From Actinomycetales bacterium (GTDB lineage Bacteria; Actinomycetota; Actinomycetes; S36-B12), in contig WGLX01000039.1 of assembly GCA_016125355.1 (NCBI GenBank), positions 1 to 64,000 on the forward strand: a stretch of 64,000 bases of DNA, written 5' to 3'. The translations under genes were made by a program, and so were the position numbers. The notes under the pieces were generated by a model, which did no database searches, was not told where the DNA came from, and saw only the letters and a list, made by a program, of their open reading frames with translations. Every line of letters begins with the position of its first letter. Within the stretch, counting starts at the first letter, position 1. This document shows, in pieces, positions 46,707 to 56,776 of the stretch.

Positions 46707-48701
46707 GTGGACAACGAGAACCCCGACTACACCGGCATCGATCCCGCCCTCCACGACCCGAGGTCAGCACGGCTGAGCCGTCGACGCCTGCTGCAGGCGG
46801 CCGGCGCCGTGGGGCTCGGTGCCGCCGCGTTGGGCGCGGGCGCGCGGACCGCCGAGGCGGCCCCGATGCAGCCCTTCCGCCCGCGAGGCCGACTGCGTCG
46901 CCGCCCCAACTTCCTGATCTTCATGGTGGACGAGATGCGGACCGCACCGTCGTACGAGAGTGCGGAGACCCGGGCCTGGCGTGAGCGGAACCTGCAGGCG
47001 CAGAACTTCCTGCGCCGCAATGCCATGGAGTTCACCAACCACCACATCATGGCCGTCGCCTGCCAGCCGAGCCGCGCATCGATCTACACGGGTCAGTACC
47101 CGACGCTCCACGGCGTCTCGCAGACCTCGGGATCGGCGAAGAGCGCCATCGAGGAGGACCTGTACTGGCTGCAGCCCGGGACGGTCCCGACCCTGGGCAA
47201 CTACTTCCGTGCGGCCGGCTACGACACGTACTGGAAGGGCAAGTGGCACATCTCCGACGGGGACATCTACCAGCCGGGCAGCTACAACCCCCTGCCCAGC
47301 TACAACGCCAACGGCGTGCGCGATCCCTACCTCGAGAGCGTCTACGAGGAGGCCGGGATGCTCGAGCAGTACGGCTTCACCGGCTGGATCGGCCCCGAGC
47401 CGCACGGCAGCAACCCGCTGAACTCCGGCTCGTCGGCCCCGGGTGGCCGTGGACGAGATGAGGTGTTCGCGCAGTGGGGGATCGAAAAGCTCCTGCAGCT
47501 GCGCAACTCGACCAAGCCGTGGCTGCTGGTCAACTCCTTCGTGAACCCGCACGACATCACGCTGTGGGGAGATCTCACGCTGGCCGCCCAGACGTTCTAC
47601 CTCGACCAGCAGCTCCTCGGCTCGGACGTGCCGCGGAACCTGTTCACCCCCGAGTACGCCGCGTCGCAGAACGAGGACCTGTCCGGCAAGCCGACGGCCC
47701 AGGGCTCCTATCGCGACCAGTACCCGCTCGGCTTCCAGCCCCTCGCCGGGCACGAGCCGTACCAGCGGTTCTACTACCAGCTCCAGAAGAACGTCGATGA
47801 CCAGATCTCGCGGGTAATCAAGGTCCTGACGGCCGACAAGGCGCAGTACCGCGACACCATCGTGGTCTTCCTGTCCGACCACGGCGAGCAGCTCGGTTCG
47901 CACGGTGGCCTGTTCCAGAAGTGGTCCAGCGCGTACGACGAGACCGTCCGGGTGCCGTTCCTGTTCCACAATCCCATCCTCTTCGACCGGGCTGAGCAGT
48001 CCGATCTCGTGACGAGCCATGCGGACTTCCTGCCGACCATGCTGGGCCTGGCCGGCCTGGACGAGGAGGTCCTCCGCAAGGAGCTGCGCACGACCCACAC
48101 GGAGGTACAGCCGCTGGTGGGCCGGGACCTGTCCGGCTACCTCCTCGGCGAGAACGACGGCTCGCAGCACCGTGGCGAGTCGGTGTACTTCATGACCGAC
48201 GACCAGATCTTCAAGGGCATGAACGCCGTCTCCTGGAAGGGCACCGAGTTCACGCCCGTCGAGCAGCCCGCCAGCCTGGAGGCCGTCTTCATGGCCCTGC
48301 CGACCGGCCCGGCCGGTGAGCGGGAGATGTGGAAGCTGGTCCGGTACTTCGACAACCCGGACTTCTGGACCTCGCCCGGGGTCCAGGACGTGCAGACGAT
48401 CATGAAGGGCCGGGTCAACGAGCCCGGTCCGAAGGTCGGGTTCACGACCGTCAAGGCGCTGCAGCCCACTGGCGATCAGGTCGGGCCGGCCCCGGACGAG
48501 TGGGAGCTGTACTGCACGAGCCGGGACCCGATGGAGTTGAGCAACCTGTACGGGAACCCCGACTACGGACCCCAGCTGGAGATCCTCCTGGCCGAGCTGA
48601 ACGCGCAGAACGCGGCCAAGCGCCGGACGCCGACCAATGAGCCCTGGGCGGACGGCTCGGCCATCCAGTTCGGGTTCAACCCGGCGGTGCCGATCCCCTA
48701 G
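46707..48701 (+). CDS. Tat-exported type I sulfatase
   Basis: The 664-residue protein has a twin-arginine signal (SRRRLLQ at 24-30, hydrophobic to about 45). The alkaline-phosphatase-superfamily sulfatase domain has NFLIFMVDEMR (metal Asp75), ACQPSRASIYTGQYPTLHG with C119-x-P-S-R, the formylglycine motif, and FLSDHGEQLGSHGG (metal Asp/His). Maturation needs a formylglycine-generating enzyme, not seen here. The substrate is unknown; sulfated sugar or steroid esters are typical. The GTG start has AGGACA upstream. It is inserted between coaBC and metK. Confidence 0.88.
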   Translation: MDNENPDYTGIDPALHDPRSARLSRRRLLQAAGAVGLGAAALGAGARTAEAAPMQPFRPRGRLRRRPNFLIFMVDEMRTAPSYESAETRAWRERNLQAQNFLRRNAMEFTNHHIMAVACQPSRASIYTGQYPTLHGVSQTSGSAKSAIEEDLYWLQPGTVPTLGNYFRAAGYDTYWKGKWHISDGDIYQPGSYNPLPSYNANGVRDPYLESVYEEAGMLEQYGFTGWIGPEPHGSNPLNSGSSAPGGRGRDEVFAQWGIEKLLQLRNSTKPWLLVNSFVNPHDITLWGDLTLAAQTFYLDQQLLGSDVPRNLFTPEYAASQNEDLSGKPTAQGSYRDQYPLGFQPLAGHEPYQRFYYQLQKNVDDQISRVIKVLTADKAQYRDTIVVFLSDHGEQLGSHGGLFQKWSSAYDETVRVPFLFHNPILFDRAEQSDLVTSHADFLPTMLGLAGLDEEVLRKELRTTHTEVQPLVGRDLSGYLLGENDGSQHRGESVYFMTDDQIFKGMNAVSWKGTEFTPVEQPASLEAVFMALPTGPAGEREMWKLVRYFDNPDFWTSPGVQDVQTIMKGRVNEPGPKVGFTTVKALQPTGDQVGPAPDEWELYCTSRDPMELSNLYGNPDYGPQLEILLAELNAQNAAKRRTPTNEPWADGSAIQFGFNPAVPIP

Positions 48702-48716
48702 CGGAGCGGCGTCCGG

Positions 48717-48722
48717 TATCCT
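48717..48722 (+). promoter_or_regulatory. -10 box TATCCT for the metK riboswitch transcript
   Basis: It predicts initiation at about 48729, exactly at the first base of the riboswitch fold. Confidence 0.6.
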
Positions 48723-48729
48723 TCACCGC

Positions 48730-48840
48730 GGTCAAGAGCACCAGCGCACAGCCCCGGCTTGCTGGTCGGCAACCCTCCATCGCGGTGGGGTGCTCCGGGT
48801 GAGGACCAGGCCCCGACCGGGGCAAGCGCGAGTCCGCCCG
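48730..48840 (+). ncRNA. SAM-IV riboswitch upstream of metK
   Basis: The sequence follows the SAM-IV (SAM-I superfamily) layout. P1 is GGTC with GACC, and P2 is CCAGC with GCTGG. The SAM-binding core is CGGCAACCCTCC, and P3 is GGTGGGG. The stretch TGCTCCGGGTGAGGACC follows, then the CCCCG/CGGGG stem and the terminal GCAAGCGCGAGTCCG that forms the pseudoknot. The class is known from actinobacteria. It lies 33 bases before metK and probably represses it when S-adenosylmethionine is high. Confidence 0.9.
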
Positions 48841-48873
48841 GGCTGCGAAGTCATGTGAGAGTGAGGAACGTAC

Positions 48874-50124
<1,251 letters not shown>

Positions 50125-50130
50125 TCCGAC

Positions 50131-50136
50131 TAGGTT
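50131..50136 (+). promoter_or_regulatory. -10 box TAGGTT, leaderless start of priA
   Basis: It ends 8 bases before GTG 50145, and no Shine-Dalgarno lies between. Confidence 0.5.
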
Positions 50137-50144
50137 CGCTCGAT

Positions 50145-52148
50145 GTGACCGAGGCCGAGCAGCTCCCGCTCCTTCCGGAGCGCGCTGCTCGGCCTCGGCG
50201 CGTTCGCGGGCCCGTCCCGCTCGCGGAGACGGACCCGGTCGCACAGGTCGTCATCGACTCCCCGCTGCCGCACCTGGACCGTGTCTTCGACTATGCCGTG
50301 CCCGCCGCGCTCGACGAGCGGGCCAGGGTCGGGTGCCGGGTCCGGGTCCGGTTCGCCGGCAAGCTGACTGACGGCTACCTGATCGGACGGACCGCGGAGG
50401 CCGACCACGGGGGAGAGCTCCGGCCCCTCGAGCGGGTCGTCGGAACGGACCTCGTCCTCGAGCCCGGGATCCTGGTGCTGGCCCGCGAAGTGGCCCAGCG
50501 CTACGCGGGCACGGTGAGTGACGTGCTCCGCGCGGCGATCCCGCCGAGGCACGCCCGTGCCGAGGCGGTCGAGGTCGAGCCGTCCACGTGGACGGCCGAG
50601 GCGGATTCGATCGACGCGGAGCGCTGGTCCGCCTACGACAGCGGCCCCGCCCTGCTGCAGCGGCTGGCGGATCCCGGGGCGGCCCCGACCCGCGCCGTGT
50701 GGTCGCTCGCGCCAGCGACCCGGTGGGTCGACGATGTGGCCGCGGCGGTCCGGGCCGTGCTCGCGCAGGACCGCGGGTCGGTGGTCGTCGTCGTGCCGGA
50801 CGCGCGCGATGTCGCGGCGGTGCTGGACCGGTTCGAGGATGCGGTTCAGGCGGGCGCTGTGGCGACGCTGACAGCCGACCTCGGCCCGGAGCGGCGGTAC
50901 CGTGAGTTCCTGCGGATCCTGCGGGGCGGTGCGCGCCTGGTGGTCGGCACCCGGGCCGCGGTGTTCGCGCCGGTCGTGGACCCGCGACTGCTCGTGCTCT
51001 GGGACGACGGCGACGACGCCCTCTGCGAGCCACATGCGCCCTACTGGGACGCGAGGGACGTCCTCGCCCTGCGGGCGCACCTCACCGGTTGCGACCTGCT
51101 GGTCGGCTCGCCCGCTCGCTCGGTCGTCACCGAGCAGTGGTGCCGGACGGGGTGGGCGCGGTCGGTGCAGGCGACCCGGACATCCGTCGGCGAGCGTGGC
51201 CCGCGGGTGCGCGCGCTCGCCCGGGAGGATGCCGCCCGAGACCCGGCCGCGGCTGCCGCACGCATCCCGCATCCGGCATGGCAGGCGGCGCGCTCGGCGC
51301 TGGAGCGCGGGCCCGTCCTCGTCCAGGTGCCCCGACGCGGCTACCTGCCGATGCTGGCCTGCCAGCGGTGCCGTGAGCCGGCACGTTGCACGTGCGGCGG
51401 TCCCCTGCGGATCGCCGGGGCGGGAAAAGTCCCGTCCTGCGAATGGTGCGGCACCCTCGTGGGGGACTGGCGCTGCCGGGAGTGCGGCGACCGCCGGTTG
51501 CGCGCGGTGAGCGTCGGCGTCGAGCGCACAGCGGAGGAGATCGGGCGGGCCTTCCCCGGCGTGCCCGTCGTCTCCAGCCACGCGGGACGGATGGTGGGCG
51601 AGGTCGACGACCGGCCCCAGGTCGTCGTGGCCACGCCCGGCGCCGAGCCGCGCTGCGCGGGCGGGTACCGAGGCGTCCTCCTCCTCGATGCCCGGGCGCA
51701 GTTGCAGCGCCCGTCCCTCGAGACCACCGAGGACACGGCCCGGAGGTGGTTCGCGGCCGCCGCGCTGGCCGAGCCGGGCGGGCAGGTCGTCGTCACGGCG
51801 GACAACGCCCTGCCGATCGTGCAGGCGCTGCTCCGCTGGGACGCCCCGTGGCTGGCCGACCGGGAGCTCGCCGAGCGCTCCAGCGCGGGCCTGCCGCCGG
51901 CTACCCGGATGGCGGCACTGCTCGGGGCGGCCGCGGACATCGAGGACGTCGCACGGGCGCTCACCGTCCCGCACCGGCTGCTCGGCCCGGTCCCGCGCGA
52001 GGGCGAGGACCGGCACCGCGGCCTGGTCGTGGTCGCTCGCGAGGACGGTGCCACCCTGGCGACGCAGTTGCGGGCGATCACGGCCACGCGGTCGGCGCAG
52101 TCGAAGACGGCCCCCGTCCACGTCCGGCTGGACCCCCGCGACCTCTAG
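50145..52148 (+). CDS. priA: Replication-restart protein PriA, actinobacterial helicase-degenerate form
   Basis: The 667-residue protein has the N-terminal PriA DNA-binding domain with VVIDSPLPHLDRVFDYAVP (about 36-54) and the Zn-binding cysteines CQRC, CTC, CEWC and CREC (about 405-450). The helicase core is degenerate: no GxGKT Walker A is present and the Walker B region reads VLWDDGDDAL instead of DEEH. Actinobacterial PriA proteins are known to lack helicase motifs and are thought to act structurally at restart sites. It sits in its usual metK-priA-def-fmt order. Confidence 0.9.
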   Translation: MTEAEQLPLLPERAARPRRVRGPVPLAETDPVAQVVIDSPLPHLDRVFDYAVPAALDERARVGCRVRVRFAGKLTDGYLIGRTAEADHGGELRPLERVVGTDLVLEPGILVLAREVAQRYAGTVSDVLRAAIPPRHARAEAVEVEPSTWTAEADSIDAERWSAYDSGPALLQRLADPGAAPTRAVWSLAPATRWVDDVAAAVRAVLAQDRGSVVVVVPDARDVAAVLDRFEDAVQAGAVATLTADLGPERRYREFLRILRGGARLVVGTRAAVFAPVVDPRLLVLWDDGDDALCEPHAPYWDARDVLALRAHLTGCDLLVGSPARSVVTEQWCRTGWARSVQATRTSVGERGPRVRALAREDAARDPAAAAARIPHPAWQAARSALERGPVLVQVPRRGYLPMLACQRCREPARCTCGGPLRIAGAGKVPSCEWCGTLVGDWRCRECGDRRLRAVSVGVERTAEEIGRAFPGVPVVSSHAGRMVGEVDDRPQVVVATPGAEPRCAGGYRGVLLLDARAQLQRPSLETTEDTARRWFAAAALAEPGGQVVVTADNALPIVQALLRWDAPWLADRELAERSSAGLPPATRMAALLGAAADIEDVARALTVPHRLLGPVPREGEDRHRGLVVVAREDGATLATQLRAITATRSAQSKTAPVHVRLDPRDL

Positions 52149-52151
52149 CCC

Positions 52152-52226
52152 GTTTCTCCCACGTCGCGGGACAGGTGAGCCAAAGGAGACCGTTATGCCT
52201 CATCTCTCCCACTACGTGGGACAAAC
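52152..52226. repeat. Nested palindromes between priA and def (REP/BIME-like)
   Basis: Two 19-base copies, TCTCCCACGTCGCGGGACA (52155-52173) and TCTCCCACTACGTGGGACA (52205-52223), share 16 bases, and each is itself palindromic. The 30-base arms 52152-52181 and 52197-52226 also pair with each other (24 of 30 plus a G-U). The 15-base loop carries AAAGGAG. It may be a terminator, an operator or a mobile REP pair. Confidence 0.6.
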
Positions 52227-52237
52227 GAGGGGCGGCC

Positions 52238-52243
52238 TAGACT
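52238..52243 (+). promoter_or_regulatory. -10 box TAGACT, leaderless start of def
   Basis: It ends 6 bases before ATG 52250. Confidence 0.6.
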
Positions 52244-52249
52244 CGCGGC

Positions 52250-52795
52250 ATGGCCATCCAGCCCATCCGCCTGTTCGGCGATCCCGTCCTGCGCACCCCC
52301 GCGGCGCCCGTCGAGACCTTCGACAAGGAGCTCCGCAAGCTCGTGAAGGACCTCACCGAGACCATGATGGACGCCCCCGGTGCCGGCCTGGCCGCGCCGC
52401 AGATCGGCGTCTCCCTGCGGGTGTTCACCTACTGGGTCGACGACGAGCCCGGTCACCTCGTCAACCCCGACCTCGACCTCTCCGAGGAGCAGCAGGATGG
52501 CGAGGAGGGGTGCCTGTCCCTCCCCGACCTGTCCTTCGACACGAAGCGGGCGAAGCGCGTCGTCGCCAAGGGCTTCAACATGTGGGGCGAGCCGGTCGTC
52601 ATCGAGGGCAGTGATCTCCTCGCGCGGGCCGTCCAGCACGAGACGGACCATCTCGACGGGATCCTGTTCATCGACCGGCTCGACGCGGAGATGCGCAAGG
52701 AGGCGATGCGCCAGATCCGTCAGGCCGAGTGGTTCGGCGAGCCCGCGCCAGCGGTGCAGATCAGCCCGCACGCCATCTCCTCCAAGTGGCTGTAG
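52250..52795 (+). CDS. def: Peptide deformylase
   Basis: Metallohydrolase removing the formyl group from nascent proteins. The 181-residue protein has all three motifs: GAGLAAPQIG, EEGCLS (metal Cys) and QHETDHLDG (HExxH). Paired with fmt, which adds the formyl group to initiator tRNA, 3 bases downstream. Confidence 0.96.
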   Translation: MAIQPIRLFGDPVLRTPAAPVETFDKELRKLVKDLTETMMDAPGAGLAAPQIGVSLRVFTYWVDDEPGHLVNPDLDLSEEQQDGEEGCLSLPDLSFDTKRAKRVVAKGFNMWGEPVVIEGSDLLARAVQHETDHLDGILFIDRLDAEMRKEAMRQIRQAEWFGEPAPAVQISPHAISSKWL

Positions 52796-52798
52796 CTG

Positions 52799-53722
52799 GT
52801 GCGCTGCCTGTTCGCCGGCACTCCTGACGTCGCGGCGGTGTCGCTCAGGGCCCTGCTCGAGTCCGAACACGAGGTGGTCGCCGCCCTCACCCGGCCGGAT
52901 GCCCCCGTCGGCCGCGGCCGCACCCTGGCACCCTCGCCCGTCGCGGCGCTCGCCGAGGAGGCGGGCGTCGAGGTGCTCAAGCCGGGCTCGTTCCGCGACC
53001 CGGGGCTGCTGGAGCGGCTGTCCGCGCTTCAGCTCGACGTGGCGCCCGTCGTGGCCTACGGAGGCCTGGTGCCGGCACCGGCGCTGACGCTGCCGAAGCA
53101 CGGCTGGGTCAACCTGCACTTCTCGCTCCTGCCCGCGTGGCGGGGCGCGGCCCCGGTCCAGCACGCCATCTGGCACGGCGACGACATCACCGGCGCGAGC
53201 ACCTTCCTCCTGGAGGAGGGCCTGGACACAGGCCCGGTCTTCGGCACCGTGACCGAGGCGATCCGCCCCGACGACACGTCGGGGGACCTGCTGGGGCGCC
53301 TCGCCCAGGCAGGGTCGGGGCTGCTGGTCGCCACGCTCGACGCGATCGCCGCCGGCCGGGCGCACCCGGTCGCCCAGGTCGGCGACCCGACGTACGCGGG
53401 GAAGATCACCGTCGAGGACGCGCGCATTCGCTGGGACCACCCTGCCGTCGGCGTCGACCGGCAGGTCCGCGCCTGCACCCCGGCGCCGGGTGCGTGGACG
53501 ACCTGCCGTGGTGACCGCCTGGGCATCGGCCCCGTGCGCCAGGCACCGGACGTCGAGCCCCTTCCCGTAGGACGGATCCGCGTGACCAAGCGCGAGATCC
53601 TCGTCGGCACCGCCACCGTTCCCGTTCGGCTCGGCTCGGTGCGCCCTCCCGGGAAGCGGGAGATGCCCGCGGCCGACTGGGCGCGGGGCGTACGGCTGAC
53701 GGCCGAGGACGTCCTGTCATGA
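52799..53722 (+). CDS. fmt: Methionyl-tRNA formyltransferase
   Basis: Uses 10-formyl-THF to formylate Met-tRNA(fMet). The 307-residue protein starts [18 protein letters not shown] and has [16 protein letters not shown] (catalytic region) and GLDTGPVFG; a C-terminal tRNA-binding domain follows (about 205-300). The GTG start lies 3 bases after def. It overlaps rsmB by 4 bases (ATGA). Confidence 0.95.
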   Translation: MRCLFAGTPDVAAVSLRALLESEHEVVAALTRPDAPVGRGRTLAPSPVAALAEEAGVEVLKPGSFRDPGLLERLSALQLDVAPVVAYGGLVPAPALTLPKHGWVNLHFSLLPAWRGAAPVQHAIWHGDDITGASTFLLEEGLDTGPVFGTVTEAIRPDDTSGDLLGRLAQAGSGLLVATLDAIAAGRAHPVAQVGDPTYAGKITVEDARIRWDHPAVGVDRQVRACTPAPGAWTTCRGDRLGIGPVRQAPDVEPLPVGRIRVTKREILVGTATVPVRLGSVRPPGKREMPAADWARGVRLTAEDVLS

Positions 53723-55077
53723 CCGACCGCCCGCGGGCCGCCGCCCTCGAACTGCTGCGCGCCGTCCGCGAGGACGAGGCCTACGCGAACCTGGCGCTCC
53801 CGCAGATCGTGCACGGCTTCGGGCTGACGGGGCGTGACGCAGCGTTCGCCACGGAGCTGTCCTACGGCACGCTGCGAGGCCTGCGCTGGTACGACGCCGT
53901 GCTCGCCGAGTGCGTGACCCGCTCGTACGACAAGGTCGAGCCGGCCATGAAGGACGTCCTCCGGCTCGGTGCCCATCAGCTTCTCGCCATGCGGGTCCCC
54001 GCGCATGCCGCGGTCGACTCGTCCTGCACGCTCGCGCGCGATCTCGGTGCCAAGCCGGGCGCGGATGCGCGCGCGGGCTTCGTCAACGCCGTCCTGCGCA
54101 AGGTCGCCCAGCGCGATGCCGCGGAGTGGGCGGCCCAGCTGCAGCGTGACGCGGATCCTGACGACCCCGACTGGCTCGGCGTCCGGTGGTCGCATCCCAC
54201 GTGGATCGTCCGGGCCTTCCGCGATGCGCTCGGACCCCGCCAGGCGGAGCTCATCGACGTGCTGCAGGCGGACAACGCGGCCGCCCGGCCCTCGCTCGTG
54301 GCGCGCCCCGGCCGTATGACGTCGGAGGAGCTGATCGAGCTGCCCGAGGTCGACCCCGGACGCTGGTCGCCACTGGCCGGGCTCCTCGTCGAGGGCACGC
54401 CGGACATGCTGGCCTGCGTCCGAGACGGGCGCGCCGGTGTGCAGGACGAGGGCAGCCAGCTCGTGGCACTGGCGCTGACGCGCGTCGAGGTGCCCGACGA
54501 CCACGGTCGCTGGCTGGACATGTGCGCGGGGCCTGGCGGCAAGGCTGCGCTCCTCGACGGTCTCGCCCAGGAGCGCGGCGGCTCCCTGCTGGCGGTCGAG
54601 CAGCACCCCCACCGGGCCGAACTCGTGACCCGGTCGTTCGCACCTGGGTCCGCCTCGCGGGTGGTCGTGGGCGATGCGCGCCACGCGCCCTGGGGTGACG
54701 AGCTCTTCGACCGGGTCCTCGTCGATGCGCCCTGCACCGGTCTCGGCGCACTGCGTCGGCGTCCTGAGGCACGCTGGCGCCGCACGACGGCGGACCTCGC
54801 GGCGCTCGGGGGACTTCAGCGCGACCTGCTGCGGACGGCGGTGTCGGCCGTCCGCCCCGGAGGCGTGGTGGGCTACGTCACCTGCTCCCCGCACCTGGCC
54901 GAGACCGAGTTTGTGGTCGCCGACGTCCTCCGCGGTCGCGACGACCTGCAGCTGGTGGACGCGAGGCCGCTGCTGCCCGAGGTGGAGGATCTCGGTGACG
55001 GCCCGACGATCCAGCTGTGGCCGCATCGGCACGGCACGGACGGGATGTTCCTCGCGCTGATCCGCCGATCGGGGTGA
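53719..55077 (+). CDS. rsmB: 16S rRNA m5C methyltransferase (RsmB/Sun)
   Basis: The 452-residue protein has an N-terminal NusB-like RNA-binding domain (about 1-140) and a SAM-dependent methyltransferase domain with [37 protein letters not shown] (Cys) and [13 protein letters not shown] (catalytic Cys). It modifies C967-type positions in family members. It is the last gene of the metK-rsmB block, convergent with the next gene with 15 bases between stops. Confidence 0.94.
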   Translation: MTDRPRAAALELLRAVREDEAYANLALPQIVHGFGLTGRDAAFATELSYGTLRGLRWYDAVLAECVTRSYDKVEPAMKDVLRLGAHQLLAMRVPAHAAVDSSCTLARDLGAKPGADARAGFVNAVLRKVAQRDAAEWAAQLQRDADPDDPDWLGVRWSHPTWIVRAFRDALGPRQAELIDVLQADNAAARPSLVARPGRMTSEELIELPEVDPGRWSPLAGLLVEGTPDMLACVRDGRAGVQDEGSQLVALALTRVEVPDDHGRWLDMCAGPGGKAALLDGLAQERGGSLLAVEQHPHRAELVTRSFAPGSASRVVVGDARHAPWGDELFDRVLVDAPCTGLGALRRRPEARWRRTTADLAALGGLQRDLLRTAVSAVRPGGVVGYVTCSPHLAETEFVVADVLRGRDDLQLVDARPLLPEVEDLGDGPTIQLWPHRHGTDGMFLALIRRSG

Positions 55078-55092
55078 CGGCCCGGCTGGACG

Positions 55093-55878
55093 TCAGCTGA
55101 GGCCGGTGAGGAAGGACTGCAGGGCCGGGGCCGGCGCCAGCGCGGTACTGGTGTTCGCGATGGTCAGGACAGCGAAGGCCCCCATGGTGGCGACGAGAGC
55201 GGCGGAAGCCCCCCACCGCCGGCGGTGGACCAGCCGGAGCGTCATGAGGGCGGCGAGCAGGGTGACCACGGCCATGAGTACCGCGACAACCGCGTGATAC
55301 GCGGCGAAGTCCCGGACGATCGCCGCTGCGGTCGCTGTCGGCTGGCCACTGCCAATGCTCGTATTCAGGGCCGTGATCACGTCGGTGAGGGTTGGGCTCC
55401 GACCACTCAGGGGAAGGAAGGACAGAACCGACGACAACGGCGCGAAGGCTCCCTGCACGTTGGCGAGGACGAGGACGAGTGCCAGGGCGGCCACGAGGCC
55501 ACCGCCGGCCGCCACGGTTGCCCACCCGAGTCGATGGCTCCGTTGCGATGCGACACGGCGGGCATGCCACGCATGCGTGACCGTCAGGCTGGCCGCGGTC
55601 AGTGCTGCGAGGGCGAGCAGCGCTTTCACGATGTGGAACCAGCGCCAGAACCGGGTGGGATCGGTCAGCGCGGACGAGGCCTGGACACCGGGCGCCGCAA
55701 CGGCTGTCGTCCAGTCGGCGATGATCGCGTTCCCCACCGAATGCGCCAACGTGTCGGGGCCGGCCCACGTGAGTCCGGTGATCGCTGTTGCCGCGTGCCA
55801 CGGGATGACGAACGCCGCGGCGGTGAACCCCAGGGTCGCCGCACCCAGTAGCCACCAGCGCGCGCTGCCGTGTCTCAT
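55093..55878 (-). CDS. Unknown multi-pass membrane protein
   Basis: The 261-residue protein has four or five hydrophobic segments (about 8-28, 82-105, 118-142, 194-218 and 222-245) and an extracytoplasmic loop between the first two. No family is recognised. It has one of the clearest Shine-Dalgarno sites in the window (AAGGAG, 6 bases before the ATG) and a leader of about 40 bases containing a GC-rich hairpin. It lies between rsmB and the phosphatase gene, outside the conserved backbone. Confidence 0.75.
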   Translation of the reverse strand: MRHGSARWWLLGAATLGFTAAAFVIPWHAATAITGLTWAGPDTLAHSVGNAIIADWTTAVAAPGVQASSALTDPTRFWRWFHIVKALLALAALTAASLTVTHAWHARRVASQRSHRLGWATVAAGGGLVAALALVLVLANVQGAFAPLSSVLSFLPLSGRSPTLTDVITALNTSIGSGQPTATAAAIVRDFAAYHAVVAVLMAVVTLLAALMTLRLVHRRRWGASAALVATMGAFAVLTIANTSTALAPAPALQSFLTGLS

Positions 55879-55894
55879 GATGCTCTCCTTCGCG

Positions 55895-55918
55895 TGCCGC
55901 CGGGTCGCCCGGCACGGT
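55895..55918 (-). promoter_or_regulatory. Hairpin in the leader of the unknown membrane gene
   Basis: CGTGCCG and CGGCACG pair around a G/C-rich loop, a few bases upstream of the AAGGAG site. Possible leader control; function unknown. Confidence 0.35.
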
Positions 55919-55926
55919 GGCGCCCC

Positions 55927-55932
55927 ATGCTA
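55927..55932 (-). promoter_or_regulatory. -10 box TAGCAT for the unknown membrane gene
   Basis: TAG is the stop codon of the phosphatase gene on the same strand. It predicts a leader of about 42 bases. Confidence 0.4.
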
Positions 55933-56733
55933 GGCGCGGTGGCTGCCACCTGTCAGCAGCGCGTCGAGGGCGTCGTAGACGCCGGGCGCGGCCGCCACGA
56001 CGCGCCCTGATCCCGTGACTCCGTTGTCGGCGAGGAACGGGCACGCGCGCCCGCCGGCCTCCTCGACCAGCAGCAGGGCGGCCAGGCAGTCCCACGCGTT
56101 GATGTAGGTCTCGACGTAGCCGATCAGCTGGCCTGCGGCGACGTATGCGAGGGACAGTGCACCTGATCCGGTGCGGTGGTACATGCCGCCGGCCGACAGC
56201 AGCTCCTCGGCCATCCGGCCAAGGTCTGCCGGGCGTGTGCGCGGCGAGCAGCCCAGGCCGGTGAGGCCCTGGTCGAGGGCGGTGACCTCGAGCACGTGCA
56301 TGGGCCGGCCGTTGACCGAGGCACCGCCGCCCCGGCGTGCCGCGTAGGTGTCCCCGGTGACCGGGTTGCGGACCACGCCGACCTGCGTCGCACCGTCACG
56401 CACGTAGGCGATGGAGACGCACCAGGACGGCAGCCCCAGCAGGAAGGGCTGCGTCCCGTCGATGGGGTCCACCACCCAGACCCCGCGCCCGGCCTCGGCT
56501 AGCCCGTCGGCGCCGGTCTCCTCCCCGACGAACGCGTCGTCGGGGAACAGCGAGGCGAGTCGCTGCTTGATGGTGCGCTCGGTCTCCCGATCGGCCTCGC
56601 TCACCAGGTCCTGGACGCCCTTCCGCTCGACGGTCAGGCGATCGAGGTGCCGGAAGTGGCCGAGGGCGACGTCCCCGGCCACCACGGCCACGTCCAGGGC
56701 AGCGGCGACGTGCGCGGCGAGGTCGTCCGTCAT
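55930..56733 (-). CDS. Inositol-monophosphatase-family phosphatase (HisN-like candidate)
   Basis: Mg-dependent phosphatase. The 267-residue protein has [19 protein letters not shown] (metal Glu), [18 protein letters not shown] (metal Asp motif) and [17 protein letters not shown]. Actinobacterial members dephosphorylate histidinol phosphate (HisN) or inositol phosphate. HisB here lacks a phosphatase domain, so HisN is plausible, but this is inference. GTQPF in place of the usual GTxNF is a small deviation. The ATG at 56733 has TATCGT 8 bases upstream. Confidence 0.82.
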   Translation of the reverse strand: MTDDLAAHVAAALDVAVVAGDVALGHFRHLDRLTVERKGVQDLVSEADRETERTIKQRLASLFPDDAFVGEETGADGLAEAGRGVWVVDPIDGTQPFLLGLPSWCVSIAYVRDGATQVGVVRNPVTGDTYAARRGGGASVNGRPMHVLEVTALDQGLTGLGCSPRTRPADLGRMAEELLSAGGMYHRTGSGALSLAYVAAGQLIGYVETYINAWDCLAALLLVEEAGGRACPFLADNGVTGSGRVVAAAPGVYDALDALLTGGSHRA

Positions 56734-56741
56734 GGCCACGG

Positions 56742-56747
56742 ACGATA
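56742..56747 (-). promoter_or_regulatory. -10 box TATCGT, leaderless start of the phosphatase gene
   Basis: Minus-strand box 8 bases before ATG 56733; its partner divergent box for rpe is 17 bases away. Confidence 0.5.
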
Positions 56748-56764
56748 GCGGGCCCTTCGGTGGA

Positions 56765-56770
56765 TACCCT
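56765..56770 (+). promoter_or_regulatory. -10 box TACCCT, leaderless start of rpe
   Basis: It ends 6 bases before GTG 56777; no ribosome-binding site is present. Confidence 0.6.
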
Positions 56771-56776
56771 TCCGGC

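Noticed and set aside
52195-52614. Frame starting at ATG 52195 with a strong Shine-Dalgarno
   Set aside because: It overlaps def out of frame and its product is Arg/His/Pro-rich without motifs; kept only as an orphan-site observation.
56734-56776. FMN riboswitch upstream of the rpe-rib genes
   Set aside because: Only 43 bases separate the divergent starts, too short for the FMN element, and its conserved segments are absent.
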